Shown here: one piece after another, positions 19,953-29,220 of the stretch
Layout of the letters: each line of letters opens with the position of its first letter
Numbering within the stretch: the stretch's first letter is position 1
DNA from: Rhodococcus tibetensis
GTDB taxonomy: Bacteria; Actinomycetota; Actinomycetes; Mycobacteriales; Mycobacteriaceae
Reading direction: 5' to 3'
Length of the DNA stretch: 64,000 nt
NCBI RefSeq assembly: GCF_024438035.1
Contig: NZ_JANFQF010000002.1
Span: 1-64,000, forward strand
Notes under the pieces: generated by a model
What the model was told of the DNA's origin: nothing
Database searches by the model: none
What the model saw: only the letters and a program-made list of their open reading frames with translations
Made by a program: the position numbers and the translations under genes

Positions 19953-20816
19953 ATGACGAACTCCGACGATCCGCGTACTCCTCAGGAACGCGCGTATGAC
20001 GACTCGGCGACATCGGGACCCGACGGCACCGAGGCGTGGTCGCGAGACGAGCAGCGCACGGAGTACCTGGGCCCCGCCGAGCAGCGCACGCAGCAGTTCT
20101 ACACGTCCGACCCGACCGCGGCCTACGGACAGAACCAGCCGAACCCCACGCAGGCGCTCCCGCCGTACGACCCCAGATTCGACTCGGGGGCACCGCCCCC
20201 GAACGCCACGCAGGCGTATCCGCCGTACGACTCGCAGCAGTACTACGGCGGGTATCCCACCGGGCAGTACCCCAACCCGCAGTACCCGCCTCGGGCGCCG
20301 GTCGAGGAACCCGACGACAAGAAGCCGCGCCGCATCGCCACATGGATTGCCGCTGCCGCTGCCGCGTTGTTGCTGATCGGTGTCATCGGTTTCGGTGTCG
20401 CTCTCTTCACGACGGCGCCGAACAACTCCTCGTCGACGACGGCGGCGGGACCGACCACGTCACGCCCACCGGCCACCACCGCACCACCGAGAACCAGCGC
20501 GCCCCCGTCCACGACATCCGAGTCACCGCTCGACCGGCTTCCCGGCGGGATCGGCGAGGCCATCGGCGAAGCGGGTGCAGCGTTCGGGACTATCAGCGCC
20601 AACGACGGCATGACGCTCACCCTCGACGCTGTCGGCGGTTCGCAGGTGACGGTGCGGACGAACGCCCAGACCAACGTGATCGCCTTGGACGGAGCCACCG
20701 TCGCCGACTTGAAGCCCGGATTCACCGTCATGGTTCAGGGCACCAAGATCGAGAACGGCGCGATGACGGCGGAGACGATCATCAGCACAGAGCTGCCCCG
20801 GCTCGGCGGCAACTGA
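19953..20816 (+). CDS. Proline/glutamine-rich membrane protein with DUF5666-like domain
   Basis: The 287-residue protein has a long disordered N-terminus rich in Pro, Tyr, Gln and Asn with repeated PPYDxx units, one membrane helix (ATWIAAAAAALLLIGVIGFG, about 129-153), a Thr/Pro/Ser linker, and a C-terminal domain with FGTISANDGMTLTLDAVGG and VTVRTNAQTNVIALDG, which resembles the small DUF5666 beta domain. The C-terminal part should be outside the membrane. RBS GAGGGAGGGG precedes the ATG. Function is unknown; similar architecture is common in actinobacterial envelope proteins. Confidence 0.85.
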   Translation: MTNSDDPRTPQERAYDDSATSGPDGTEAWSRDEQRTEYLGPAEQRTQQFYTSDPTAAYGQNQPNPTQALPPYDPRFDSGAPPPNATQAYPPYDSQQYYGGYPTGQYPNPQYPPRAPVEEPDDKKPRRIATWIAAAAAALLLIGVIGFGVALFTTAPNNSSSTTAAGPTTSRPPATTAPPRTSAPPSTTSESPLDRLPGGIGEAIGEAGAAFGTISANDGMTLTLDAVGGSQVTVRTNAQTNVIALDGATVADLKPGFTVMVQGTKIENGAMTAETIISTELPRLGGN

Positions 20817-20902
20817 CCGCCGTGCGTCGGGAGGCATCCGACACGGGGTGTCCGGGTACCGCATGGTCCGATTCCTCGGTCGACTCGCTAGGCTGATCAC
20901 CG

Positions 20903-21586
20903 ATGACGGGAATGTGGTTCGTACTGGCGTTGATCGCACTCGCAGGCGCGTGCGCGTTGCTCTATTTCGACCGCTCGCGGCGCGACCAGACGGGCCGTGT
21001 GCGGCAGATCTGGGCGAAGGCACAGGGTTACACCTACGAGAGCGTCGAAGAACGGTTGCCGGCGAAATTCCATCGGGCTGCTATGGCCAAGCAGGAATAC
21101 CTCAGCGCGCTCGACGTCGTGCGGGGCGAACGTCGGGGTGAGTCGTTCATCCTGTTCGACCTGGAGGAGACCGCGACCATCGTCGCGGTGCACCGGAAGG
21201 TCGGTTCCGACGTCGACATCGACCTTCGGCTCAAGTCGACGCCGCCGCCCAAGGATCCGGACCTCGAGCTCCTGGGGGCCATCGGGCCGCGGGTGGTATT
21301 CGCCACCGACCTCGAGATCGCGCGCCGCGTCTGCGATCAGCGGATGGTGGCGTTCACCGAGTCGGTTCCGCCGCACGTGAACATGCTGTGGAGTGAGGGG
21401 GAGTGGACGCTCGGTTCGCTGCCCACCAACAGCACTGGGCGTGAATGGGATTCGGCGATCGAGACGGTGGCCCGGCTGTCCGGTCTCCTCCACGTCCTCC
21501 CGCCGGTCATCGAACCCCGCGAACTCGACCGTCAGCCTCACGATCCGGGCCGGCCGCGACTGCGCGAAGGGCGCCCGCGCCCGTGA
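20903..21586 (+). CDS. Membrane-anchored conserved protein, 227 aa
   Basis: One N-terminal membrane helix (MWFVLALIALAGACALLYF) is followed by a soluble domain of about 200 residues with QIWAKAQGYTYESVEERLP and VVRGERRGESFILFDLEE. I recognise it as the kind of conserved actinobacterial protein found between clpB and pyrE (M. tuberculosis Rv0383c is a positional counterpart), with no known function. The ATG start is placed so that the membrane helix starts at residue 3. It is followed closely by the SDR gene. Confidence 0.82.
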   Translation: MTGMWFVLALIALAGACALLYFDRSRRDQTGRVRQIWAKAQGYTYESVEERLPAKFHRAAMAKQEYLSALDVVRGERRGESFILFDLEETATIVAVHRKVGSDVDIDLRLKSTPPPKDPDLELLGAIGPRVVFATDLEIARRVCDQRMVAFTESVPPHVNMLWSEGEWTLGSLPTNSTGREWDSAIETVARLSGLLHVLPPVIEPRELDRQPHDPGRPRLREGRPRP

Positions 21587-21653
21587 GTGGTTGACGGGTT
21601 CAGGGACTCGTTAACCGCGCACAGGCATGCCGGGCCTTGCTACCGTCACCGGT

Positions 21654-22481
21654 ATGTCGACGCCTTCCAGCTCCGCCGACCTCCCGTCCGGTTCCGACGA
21701 CGCCCCCTCGCGACCGGTCGCCCTGGTCACCGGCCCCACCTCCGGGCTGGGTGCCGGGTTCGCCCGCAAGTTCGCCTCGCTGGGTTACGACCTGGTGCTG
21801 GTTGCCCGTGACGAGGCGCGGATGCGCGAGCTCGCCGCCGAGACGAAGGCGAGGTTCGACACGGAGTGCGAGATCCTCCCGGCCGATCTGGCGACGACTG
21901 CGGGTCGATCGGTGGTGGTCGGCCGCCTGAACCAGGGCGTCGACGTACTGGTCAACAACGCAGGCTTCGGCACCTCCGGCGAGTTCTGGACCGCCGACCC
22001 CGGGATGTTGCAGGCTCAGCTCGACGTCAATGTCACTGCCGTCATGCAGCTCACGCGCGCGGCGCTGCCGGCGATGATCGCGTCGGTCAACGGCACCATC
22101 ATCAACGTGGCGAGCGTGGCCGGACTGCTCTCGGGCCGCGGGTCCACCTACTCGGCGAGCAAGGCGTATGTCATCTCGTTCTCCGAGGGGTTGTCGGGAG
22201 GTCTGGCCGGGACGGGTGTTCGCGTCCAGGCGTTGTGCCCGGGATTCATCCGCACCGAGTTCCACGAGCGCGCCGGAATCGAGATGAGTTCCATCCCGAA
22301 GATCATGTGGCTCAGCGTCGAGCAAGTGGTGGCGGCCTCCCTGGCGGATCTCGAGAAGGGGAAGGTCGTCAGCATCCCGGGCGTCCAGTACAAGGTGCTC
22401 ACCTCGGTGGGACGGCTGGTCCCGAAGAGCGTTGTCCGTCGCCTCACCAACGTGGTCGGCCGGGGCCGTGGCCGCACGTAG
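21654..22481 (+). CDS. Short-chain dehydrogenase/reductase
   Basis: This is a classical SDR of about 275 residues: cofactor motif TGPTSGLGAGFARKFA, LVNNAGFGTSGEF, catalytic Ser in VASVAGLLSGRGS, and the active-site pair in TYSASKAYV. It reduces or oxidises an unidentified carbonyl or alcohol with NAD(P). I prefer the ATG at 21654 because the cofactor motif then begins near residue 24; an in-frame ATG at 21627 is also possible, and neither has a good ribosome site. It lies between a membrane protein gene and pyrE on the same strand. Confidence 0.9.
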   Translation: MSTPSSSADLPSGSDDAPSRPVALVTGPTSGLGAGFARKFASLGYDLVLVARDEARMRELAAETKARFDTECEILPADLATTAGRSVVVGRLNQGVDVLVNNAGFGTSGEFWTADPGMLQAQLDVNVTAVMQLTRAALPAMIASVNGTIINVASVAGLLSGRGSTYSASKAYVISFSEGLSGGLAGTGVRVQALCPGFIRTEFHERAGIEMSSIPKIMWLSVEQVVAASLADLEKGKVVSIPGVQYKVLTSVGRLVPKSVVRRLTNVVGRGRGRT

Positions 22482-22501
22482 TTGTGGGTAGGGTTTCTCT
22501 C

Positions 22502-23035
22502 ATGAGTGATCGCGAGGATCTGGCCGCGTTGGTGCGGAAGCTGGCTGTAGTGCACGGGAAGGTGACGTTGTCCTCGGGCAAGGAAGCCGACTACTACGTG
22601 GACCTGCGCCGTGCGACGCTGCACCACGAGGCAGGCCCGCTGATCGGAAAATTGCTTCGTGAACTGGTGTCCGACTGGGACTTCGACGCAGTCGGTGGAC
22701 TCACGATGGGCGCCGACCCGGTGGCGATGGCCGTCATGCACGCGGCGGGCAGGCCGATCGATGCCTTCGTCGTCCGCAAAGCGGCGAAAGCGCACGGGAT
22801 GCAGCGCCAGATCGAGGGACCGGACGTGGTCGGCAAGCGTGTCCTCGTTGTCGAAGACACGACCACCACCGGAAATTCCCCGCTGACCGCGGTGAAGGCA
22901 CTGCGTGACGTGGGTGCCATCGTGGTCGGGGTGGCTACCGTCGTCGACCGCGCCACCGGAGCCGACGAGGTGATCGCGGCCGAAGGGCTGGAGTACCGGT
23001 CGCTGCTCGGCCTCGGTGATCTCGGACTGAATTGA
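22502..23035 (+). CDS. pyrE: Orotate phosphoribosyltransferase
   Basis: PyrE joins orotate to PRPP to give OMP in pyrimidine synthesis. The 177-residue protein has the PRPP-binding signature VLVVEDTTTTGNSPLTAV, the substrate loop KAAKAHGMQRQIEG, and VGGLTMGADPVAMAVMH. The ATG at 22502 follows the SDR stop by 20 bases. Position next to clpB-region genes matches M. tuberculosis, where pyrE is Rv0382c and clpB Rv0384c. A hairpin terminator follows. Confidence 0.96.
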   Translation: MSDREDLAALVRKLAVVHGKVTLSSGKEADYYVDLRRATLHHEAGPLIGKLLRELVSDWDFDAVGGLTMGADPVAMAVMHAAGRPIDAFVVRKAAKAHGMQRQIEGPDVVGKRVLVVEDTTTTGNSPLTAVKALRDVGAIVVGVATVVDRATGADEVIAAEGLEYRSLLGLGDLGLN

Positions 23036-23049
23036 CTCAGCGCACCGAC

Positions 23050-23071
23050 GGGTGACGGGATTCCGTCACCC
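23050..23071 (+). terminator. Hairpin between convergent pyrE and acyltransferase genes
   Basis: GGGTGACGG, a 4-base loop, and CCGTCACCC form a perfect 9-bp stem 14 bases after the pyrE stop. Being symmetric, it may terminate both convergent genes. Confidence 0.65.
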
Positions 23072-23114
23072 CGCCACCCGTTGGTGCGATACCGCGGAGC
23101 TGATCGGCGCCGCT

Positions 23115-24521
23115 TCACGAATAGGCGGGAGCCGGTGTCATGATGTCGTTTCGGATGACCTCGGTGAATACCGACGCCAGTTGATCGAGGAACCGGGCTA
23201 TCGCGGAATGGGCGGTTGCGGTGTCGGGATAGCGCGAACGCAACGACACCCCGTCTTCGGTGCGCGACACCCAGAACTGAGCGTCATCGCACACCGTCAC
23301 ATTGCTGATGTGGTGTGCGTTCATCGCCCGAAGCTCGTCGGGGCACGTGACTTTGCGGTAGTCGATGTAGGAGACCATGAACAGGTCGGTTCGGCTTCGC
23401 CGGTACCCTTCGCCCACTCCACGGCGCACTTGTTCCATGGACAACCCCTTCAGCGTGAGTGCGGAGCGGAACGACGCGTGGGTACCGGTCAGCGTCGACT
23501 CGAACGATCCGTGCGCTGCCACCGGAACCACGATCGGCGCGGTGGCTGTGAGCCACCCGATGGAGTCCTTCCACCGGTGATCATGTCGGGTGTGCAGGGG
23601 GAACTGCAGCGGCAGGTGGAGCGGGCCACCTTCGCGCCGTAACGCGGTGCCGATAGCGCTCAGCACACCCGTGAACATGGTGCCTCCTGCGCGCAGGCAC
23701 TGCTCTTCCAGCAGTGCGGCGCCGGGGCCGTCGAGGAGTCGCCGGACATCGGAAGCCTGCCGGGCCGGTCTTCCCGGTTCGACGCCGAGGTCCAAGGGGA
23801 ACCTCGGGGCTGTCCCACCACAGTGCTCGTAAAACCGTGACCACGCCCGTATTCTCGGATCGCCGTCCTCGGCGGGCGGGTCCCCGGCTTCTGCCTCGCA
23901 GTACGCCATGAAACTCCCCGGGTCACCGAGCGCCCGTCCGATCTGCGCATCGTCCTTTGCCGGTGTCGACGTGATCAGCTCGTAGATTTGCCGGAGTTCG
24001 CGTAACGCGATCACGAGGGACAGCCCGTCCACGATGGTGTGGTCGAATGCTGCGATGACGGTGCTCGAGGTCGGTCTCTCCACGGTAGCGAAGAGAAAAG
24101 CGGGAAAAGTCAGGGGGTCGCACTCCACCGTGAATTTCGTGCACAGGTGCGCGCGGAGCGACACGGGGTCGTCGAAGTGGACGGGATCGGATTCTCTCAG
24201 CGCGACGGCGTCCGGTGGCACAATCAGGCGCTCGATGCGTGTGGGGCGGACGTCGAAGCCCGTCCACAGTGCGTCGTGCCTACGGATGAAGATCTCGAAC
24301 GTGCGTCGCACAGCGCTGCGGTCGAGTGTGCCCGGCAGATCGAGGCTGCCGGCCATCCACACGCTGCGACCGAACCCGTGTGCCCGGGCAGTGTCGAGAT
24401 GGAAACGCTGGTTGTAACTCGGCGGAATGTCCGACTTGATTGTTTTCGCAGTCGGCAGGAGGGTCCATTCTGTGAGCGTGCCGGGTTCGATGTCGTAACG
24501 GTCGATCGAGGTCACGTGCAT
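23115..24521 (-). CDS. Condensation-domain acyltransferase, PapA-like
   Basis: The 468-residue protein is a single condensation-type acyltransferase domain. The active-site region reads AFDHTIVDGLSL: His161 and Asp165 of the HxxxD core are present, while the first His of the usual HHxxxDG is Asp. Other family cues are FIRRHDALWTGFD and a C-terminal half with latch and floor loop segments. Such free-standing domains (PapA family) move acyl groups from carrier or CoA onto alcohols in lipid assembly. Its ATG overlaps the stop of the exported-protein gene upstream (ATGA), so the two are made together. Substrate unknown. Confidence 0.85.
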   Translation of the reverse strand: MHVTSIDRYDIEPGTLTEWTLLPTAKTIKSDIPPSYNQRFHLDTARAHGFGRSVWMAGSLDLPGTLDRSAVRRTFEIFIRRHDALWTGFDVRPTRIERLIVPPDAVALRESDPVHFDDPVSLRAHLCTKFTVECDPLTFPAFLFATVERPTSSTVIAAFDHTIVDGLSLVIALRELRQIYELITSTPAKDDAQIGRALGDPGSFMAYCEAEAGDPPAEDGDPRIRAWSRFYEHCGGTAPRFPLDLGVEPGRPARQASDVRRLLDGPGAALLEEQCLRAGGTMFTGVLSAIGTALRREGGPLHLPLQFPLHTRHDHRWKDSIGWLTATAPIVVPVAAHGSFESTLTGTHASFRSALTLKGLSMEQVRRGVGEGYRRSRTDLFMVSYIDYRKVTCPDELRAMNAHHISNVTVCDDAQFWVSRTEDGVSLRSRYPDTATAHSAIARFLDQLASVFTEVIRNDIMTPAPAYS

Positions 24522-24937
24522 CAGCGTTCCTCACTGTCCTGGCGCAGGCTCGTGAGTGCGCGGTCGAGGCAGCCGTATGCGGCGACGGTGATGATTGCCA
24601 GCGGGCCCGCGGCGACCGCGGCCAGTCTCTGCCCGGCGGCGTTGACGAACACGACGACGTTCTGCAACGTCAGTTCGTCGGTCGTCTTTCCCACCAGCGC
24701 TCCGATCCCGCATTCGCGGATCGTCCTCACGATGATCGACCCGACTGCCGATGGTGCGGCCGTTGCGGCGTCGGCAGAACTCGCGGGTCCGATCACTCCG
24801 GCAGAATCGGCGGTGTCCGGTGTGACGGCCGAAGTGGTCGCGGGAGTCGCGGGAGCCGCGGGGGCCGCACCGGCCGAGCCGGTACTCCCGGCCACTGCGA
24901 TCAGTGCTGCGGCGACGATGACGAAGAATTGCCTCAT
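24521..24937 (-). CDS. Small exported Ala-rich protein
   Basis: The 138-residue product has a signal peptide (MRQFFVIVAAALIAVAGSTG, cleavage likely after SAGAA near residue 24), an Ala/Thr/Pro-rich stretch to about residue 60, and a hydrophobic C-terminal part with VRTIRECGIGALVGKTTDEL and LAAVAAGPLAIITVAAYGCL. Two cysteines could form a disulfide. I do not recognise a family. It is coupled by a 4-base overlap to the PapA-like acyltransferase, which suggests a shared role at the cell envelope. Confidence 0.78.
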   Translation of the reverse strand: MRQFFVIVAAALIAVAGSTGSAGAAPAAPATPATTSAVTPDTADSAGVIGPASSADAATAAPSAVGSIIVRTIRECGIGALVGKTTDELTLQNVVVFVNAAGQRLAAVAAGPLAIITVAAYGCLDRALTSLRQDSEER

Positions 24938-25289
24938 GTCTGGTTATGCCCTTTCACGCGGAGAATGGAGTGGGGGCATTGTTCGAAAATGCCGAGTGCG
25001 GATTGAGGAGTCCGATGCGGCCATTGATTTCGGGCCATTGATCGGTGGACGGGACAAGCTTTGTCCGAAGAACTCGTCCTGGCTCACCCGAAACAGATAC
25101 TGATGCGATCGACCCTGCTAGTAGGGCATAAAGTTTCATCCGGACCGGATCCGGCCCGGTAGGTGCGACAGCGTGACGTGGGGGTGGTTCTATGATCTCG
25201 GTCTCAATTACTTGGAACGCCGGTCCGCATCTGCGATAACAACGGCGCACCGTTCGTCCACGGTGTGCGGAATCGAATTCGGAGCGCTG

Positions 25290-28200
25290 ATGGAATATCC
25301 CGGTGATCACGGTCACCCGCGAGTGCATTTCGCCGAACGATTTGCGCTTCTCTACGAATTGGCCGGTCGCCCCGTCCTGAAACGGCTCGCCGATCGCGCC
25401 AACTCGACGATTTCCGTCGCCGAGTCCAGGCGGGCCGTGTTCGTCTCCGCGCAACGCCTCTCGGACTGGCGTGCCGGTCGCAACGTGCCGGCCCGCTTCG
25501 ATGGTCTGGTCCCGACCCTGCGCGTTCTGATCACTGCAGCTCGGACCTGCCATCCCCGCCCGCCGGTGGACGGTCTCTACTCGATCCGGCAATGGCAAAC
25601 GCTGTGGGAACGAGCCCAGCGCAGCGAACCGGCGCGCGGTGACGCTGCTCGCGACGACGCCGCGCCGGCCACGGACCGAGGGCTCGACGACGTCGAATGC
25701 CCGTACCGCGGGCTCGGAGCATTCGGCGTCGGGGACAGTCGGTACTTCTTCGGGAGGAAACGGGCGACCTCTGCCCTCCTCGCCTCGGTGCTCGAGGACG
25801 ATGACGACATCGCCCTGACTGTTCTCGTGGGTGCGTCCGGTTCGGGTAAGACGTCGCTTCTGCACGCGGGGCTCGCCCCGGCGCTGGGACCACGCCGCTG
25901 TGTCGTGACCGTCACTCCCGGCCGCGACCCCGTCGGCATACTCGAACGCTCCTTTGCCGAGGAGCGGGAGACGCCGTGCGTTCTGATCGTCGACCAGTTC
26001 GAGGAACTGTTCACACAGTGCCGGGACGAGGATGTCCGACGCCGCTTCGTCGGCCTGCTCGTGGACACGGCGCGAACGCGCGCTTACTCCGAAACGCAGG
26101 TCGACGCAGTGGTCGTCGCCGTGCGCGCGGACTTCTACGAGCGGTGCGTGCACTACCCCGATCTGGCGCGACGCCTCCAAGACGGTCAGATGGTTCTCGG
26201 ACCTATGACGCGTGAGGAGATTCGGATGGCCGTCAATGGTCCGGCCGGGCTGGTGGGTGTGCCGCTCGAGCCCGGCCTCGTCGACATCATGCTCCGCGAC
26301 CTCGGTGAGGGAAACGGCACGGCATACAACGCGGGCTCTCTGCCGCTGCTCGGTCACGCTCTGTTGGCCACGTGGGAGGCGCGCGCAGGTAACTCCCTCA
26401 CCGTGGCGGCCTACGAGTCCGTGGGCGGAGTGCGCGGTGCCGTCGCGCGTACCGCCGAGGCGGTCTGGGAATCATTGACACCCGCAGAACAGGTTGCGGC
26501 GAGACAGATCCTGATGCACCTCGTGGCCGTCGGCGATGACGGTCCGGACACTCGGCGAACTCTGAGCCCGCCGCAGCTCCTCGAAGCGTGCTCGAATTCC
26601 AGCGCCGGTACGAAGGCGATGAATGCCTTGACCGCTGCGCGGCTGTTGACTCGTGACGCGTCGGGGGTCGAACTCGCGCACGACGCGGTGTTCGAGGCGT
26701 GGCCACGGCTTGCCGGTTGGCTGGGGGAGGATCGGGCGGTCGCAGTCCTGCATCAGCGGATCGACAAGGATGCCCAGGAGTGGGAGAGGCATGATCGTGA
26801 CGGCTCGCTGCTCTACCGGGGCTTGCGATTGGATGCAGCACTTCGATGGGAGGCGGACAGCCGCACCGGCCGCGTGGGCGCGTCGACGCGTTCGTTCATA
26901 GCGGCGGGGAGACGTCAGGACCGCCTCGGCCGGCTGCGACGCAGAGGAGCTGTCACCGTGCTCGCGCTGTTGACCCTCGTCACCACGGTGGCGGCACTCA
27001 CAGCGCACACCCAACGAGTGTCGGCCGACGAGGAACGCGCCACGGCGCAATTCGCGGAGATCCTCGCGCAGGCCGCCCGCACGCAGAACTCCGATCCGTC
27101 GCTGTCGGCACGACTGTCGTTGCTCGCGACCCGGTTGAGGCCCCAGGACGACACTGCGCGGTCGATGCTCCTCGCGTCACAGAACGCCCCGCTCGCCGAC
27201 CGGCTCGGGAGCCACGACGGTGCCGTCTACTCCGTCGCTGTCGGGCCCGATGGCACAGTCGCGTCCGCCAGTTACGACAGGACGATCCGATTGTGGAATC
27301 CCACGGACACCGGGACGCCCGGCTCGTTCGTGACGCCGCTCGCCGGGCACACGAGCTGGGTCACCAGCGTGGCCTTCAGTCCTGACGGGCGGATCCTCGC
27401 CAGCGGAAGCGGTGACAGCACCGTCCGGCTGTGGGACATCGGAGACCCTGCACATCCCACCGCACTGGGACGGCCACTCGTCGGGCATTCCGGAGCGGTG
27501 TACATGGTGGCGTTCAGCCCGGACGGGCGGACCGTTGCGAGTGCCGGTGACGATGGTACGACCCGGCTGTGGAACATCGAGGATCCGCGCGCGGTAGTGG
27601 ATCGTGCACCACCGCTGCGCGGTCACACAGCCGCGGTTCGCACCGTGACCTTCAGTGCCGACGGGCGAACGCTCGCCACGGGAAGCGACGACCACACCGC
27701 GATGATCTGGGATGTGAGCGACCCGGCACGCCCGGTGGTGTCGGGGCAGGTAGTCGGGCATGCCGACACCGTGCATTCGGTCGCCTTCAGCCCCGACGGG
27801 CGACTTCTCGTGACGGGAAGCGACGATCACAGCGTTCGGCTGTGGCACCTCGACCGCCCGGGTTCGCCGGTCGCCGCCCGTGAACCCCTGACCGGGCACA
27901 ACGCCGCGGTGTGGTCGGTGGCCTTCGGCCCGGACGGTTCGTCCCTGGTCTCTGCGAGTTGGGACGGAACCGCCCGGATCTGGTCGCTGACCGACCCGGA
28001 TCGACCGACGTTGCTCGGAAAGCCCCTTGCAGGGAGCAGCGGTGGTCTGACGACCGCGGTATTCACCCGAGACGGCAAGGCTGTCGTCACCGGGGGTCAG
28101 GACGGGACGGTGCGAAAGTGGGCGTTACCGACTGCAGTCGTCGCCGCACACACCTTGCGGGTCGCGACGCCCGTATTGGACCGGTCCGGCACCGTCGCCG

Positions 28201-29168
28201 TCACGGCTTCCCGGGACGGGAGTGTCGCCCTGTGGCGGATGGGGGACGGTCATGCGCCGGTGCTCAGCTCACGGTTCCCGTCGCCGGACGGTGTGGGCGT
28301 CGAGAATCTCGCATTGTCGGCGGATGGTTCGGTGCTCGCGACCGCGGGTGTGGGCACCGGGAAGGTGCAGTTGTGGAACGTCGCCGACGGCACTGCCGCT
28401 CCGGCAGGCCCGCCGCTCGAGATCGCCGCGCGCTACACCCATGAGTTGGCCTTCAGTCCGGATGGGATGTTGCTCGCCACGGCTGCCGACGACCAGTCGG
28501 TTGCCCTGTGGAGCCTCACGGATCGCGCGCATCCAGTCCGGGTGGGAGGATCACTCTCCGGCGCCGCCGGATGGATCAACGCCGTTGCCTTCAGCCCCGA
28601 CGGAACCGTCCTCGCGGCGGGCAGTAGTGACAAGACCGTGCGACTGTGGGACGTGTCCGACCCCGAGATGACCGTTCCTGTACGAACATTGACCGGTCAC
28701 CACGGCGCGGTCAACGCTATCGCCTTCAGTCCCGATGGACGTACCCTCGCCAGCGGCAGTGACGACCAGACGATCCGCGTGTGGCCGCTCACTTCGCAGA
28801 CCGGCGAGAAGCCGGGTGAGGCCGCGGTGCTGTCCGGGCACACGAGCACGATCCGTTCGGTCGCGTTCAGTCCCGACGGACGGATCCTGGCCACGGGGAG
28901 CGATGACCAGTCCGTGCGCATCTGGGACGTGGCGCGTATGCGGGCGCTGGGTGGTTCGCTGGTGCCGGATGGAACCGTCCGGTGGCGGGTGGCGTTCGGT
29001 GCCCGCTCGGACGTCCTGATCGCGACGGGGGAGGCAGGTGCCGTTCGAGTCCTCGATCTGAACCCGCACACTGCCGAGACCAGAGTGTGTGCGAACACAT
29101 CAGATCCGTCGACAGTTTTGTTGTGGCAGGCGCTTGCTCACGGACCCGCGGCAGCGCCCTGTAGCTGA
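25290..29168 (+). CDS. STAND-type ATPase with about 14 WD40 repeats
   Basis: The 1292-residue protein has three parts. The N-terminal 100 residues look like a helical DNA-binding or adaptor module (FAERFALLYELAGRPVLKRL and QRLSDWRAGRNVPARF). A STAND NTPase follows, with Walker A LVGASGSGKTSLLHAG near residue 181 and Walker B CVLIVDQFEELFTQC near 230, ending in a hydrophobic helix (about 553-572). From residue 641 on there are about fourteen WD40 units of the VAFSPDGRxLASGSDDxTVRLWD type, enough for two seven-bladed propellers. STAND proteins are switch ATPases in signalling and immunity. I start at 25290 because GGAG lies 5 bases upstream; an in-frame start at 25173 exists. It diverges from the exported protein/PapA pair. 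Confidence 0.9.
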   Translation: MEYPGDHGHPRVHFAERFALLYELAGRPVLKRLADRANSTISVAESRRAVFVSAQRLSDWRAGRNVPARFDGLVPTLRVLITAARTCHPRPPVDGLYSIRQWQTLWERAQRSEPARGDAARDDAAPATDRGLDDVECPYRGLGAFGVGDSRYFFGRKRATSALLASVLEDDDDIALTVLVGASGSGKTSLLHAGLAPALGPRRCVVTVTPGRDPVGILERSFAEERETPCVLIVDQFEELFTQCRDEDVRRRFVGLLVDTARTRAYSETQVDAVVVAVRADFYERCVHYPDLARRLQDGQMVLGPMTREEIRMAVNGPAGLVGVPLEPGLVDIMLRDLGEGNGTAYNAGSLPLLGHALLATWEARAGNSLTVAAYESVGGVRGAVARTAEAVWESLTPAEQVAARQILMHLVAVGDDGPDTRRTLSPPQLLEACSNSSAGTKAMNALTAARLLTRDASGVELAHDAVFEAWPRLAGWLGEDRAVAVLHQRIDKDAQEWERHDRDGSLLYRGLRLDAALRWEADSRTGRVGASTRSFIAAGRRQDRLGRLRRRGAVTVLALLTLVTTVAALTAHTQRVSADEERATAQFAEILAQAARTQNSDPSLSARLSLLATRLRPQDDTARSMLLASQNAPLADRLGSHDGAVYSVAVGPDGTVASASYDRTIRLWNPTDTGTPGSFVTPLAGHTSWVTSVAFSPDGRILASGSGDSTVRLWDIGDPAHPTALGRPLVGHSGAVYMVAFSPDGRTVASAGDDGTTRLWNIEDPRAVVDRAPPLRGHTAAVRTVTFSADGRTLATGSDDHTAMIWDVSDPARPVVSGQVVGHADTVHSVAFSPDGRLLVTGSDDHSVRLWHLDRPGSPVAAREPLTGHNAAVWSVAFGPDGSSLVSASWDGTARIWSLTDPDRPTLLGKPLAGSSGGLTTAVFTRDGKAVVTGGQDGTVRKWALPTAVVAAHTLRVATPVLDRSGTVAVTASRDGSVALWRMGDGHAPVLSSRFPSPDGVGVENLALSADGSVLATAGVGTGKVQLWNVADGTAAPAGPPLEIAARYTHELAFSPDGMLLATAADDQSVALWSLTDRAHPVRVGGSLSGAAGWINAVAFSPDGTVLAAGSSDKTVRLWDVSDPEMTVPVRTLTGHHGAVNAIAFSPDGRTLASGSDDQTIRVWPLTSQTGEKPGEAAVLSGHTSTIRSVAFSPDGRILATGSDDQSVRIWDVARMRALGGSLVPDGTVRWRVAFGARSDVLIATGEAGAVRVLDLNPHTAETRVCANTSDPSTVLLWQALAHGPAAAPCS

Positions 29169-29220
29169 CCCCCGTGCGGGGACGTGCCGTCCGGTGCGGG
29201 TGGCGGCCGTCCGGGACAGG

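Noticed and set aside
23052-23642. 196-codon plus-strand frame opposite the PapA-like gene
   Set aside because: It overlaps the terminator hairpin and the antisense of a gene with a condensation active site; no own features.
24954-26357. 467-codon minus-strand frame opposite the STAND gene
   Set aside because: It is a composition shadow; the plus-strand frame has Walker motifs and WD40 repeats.
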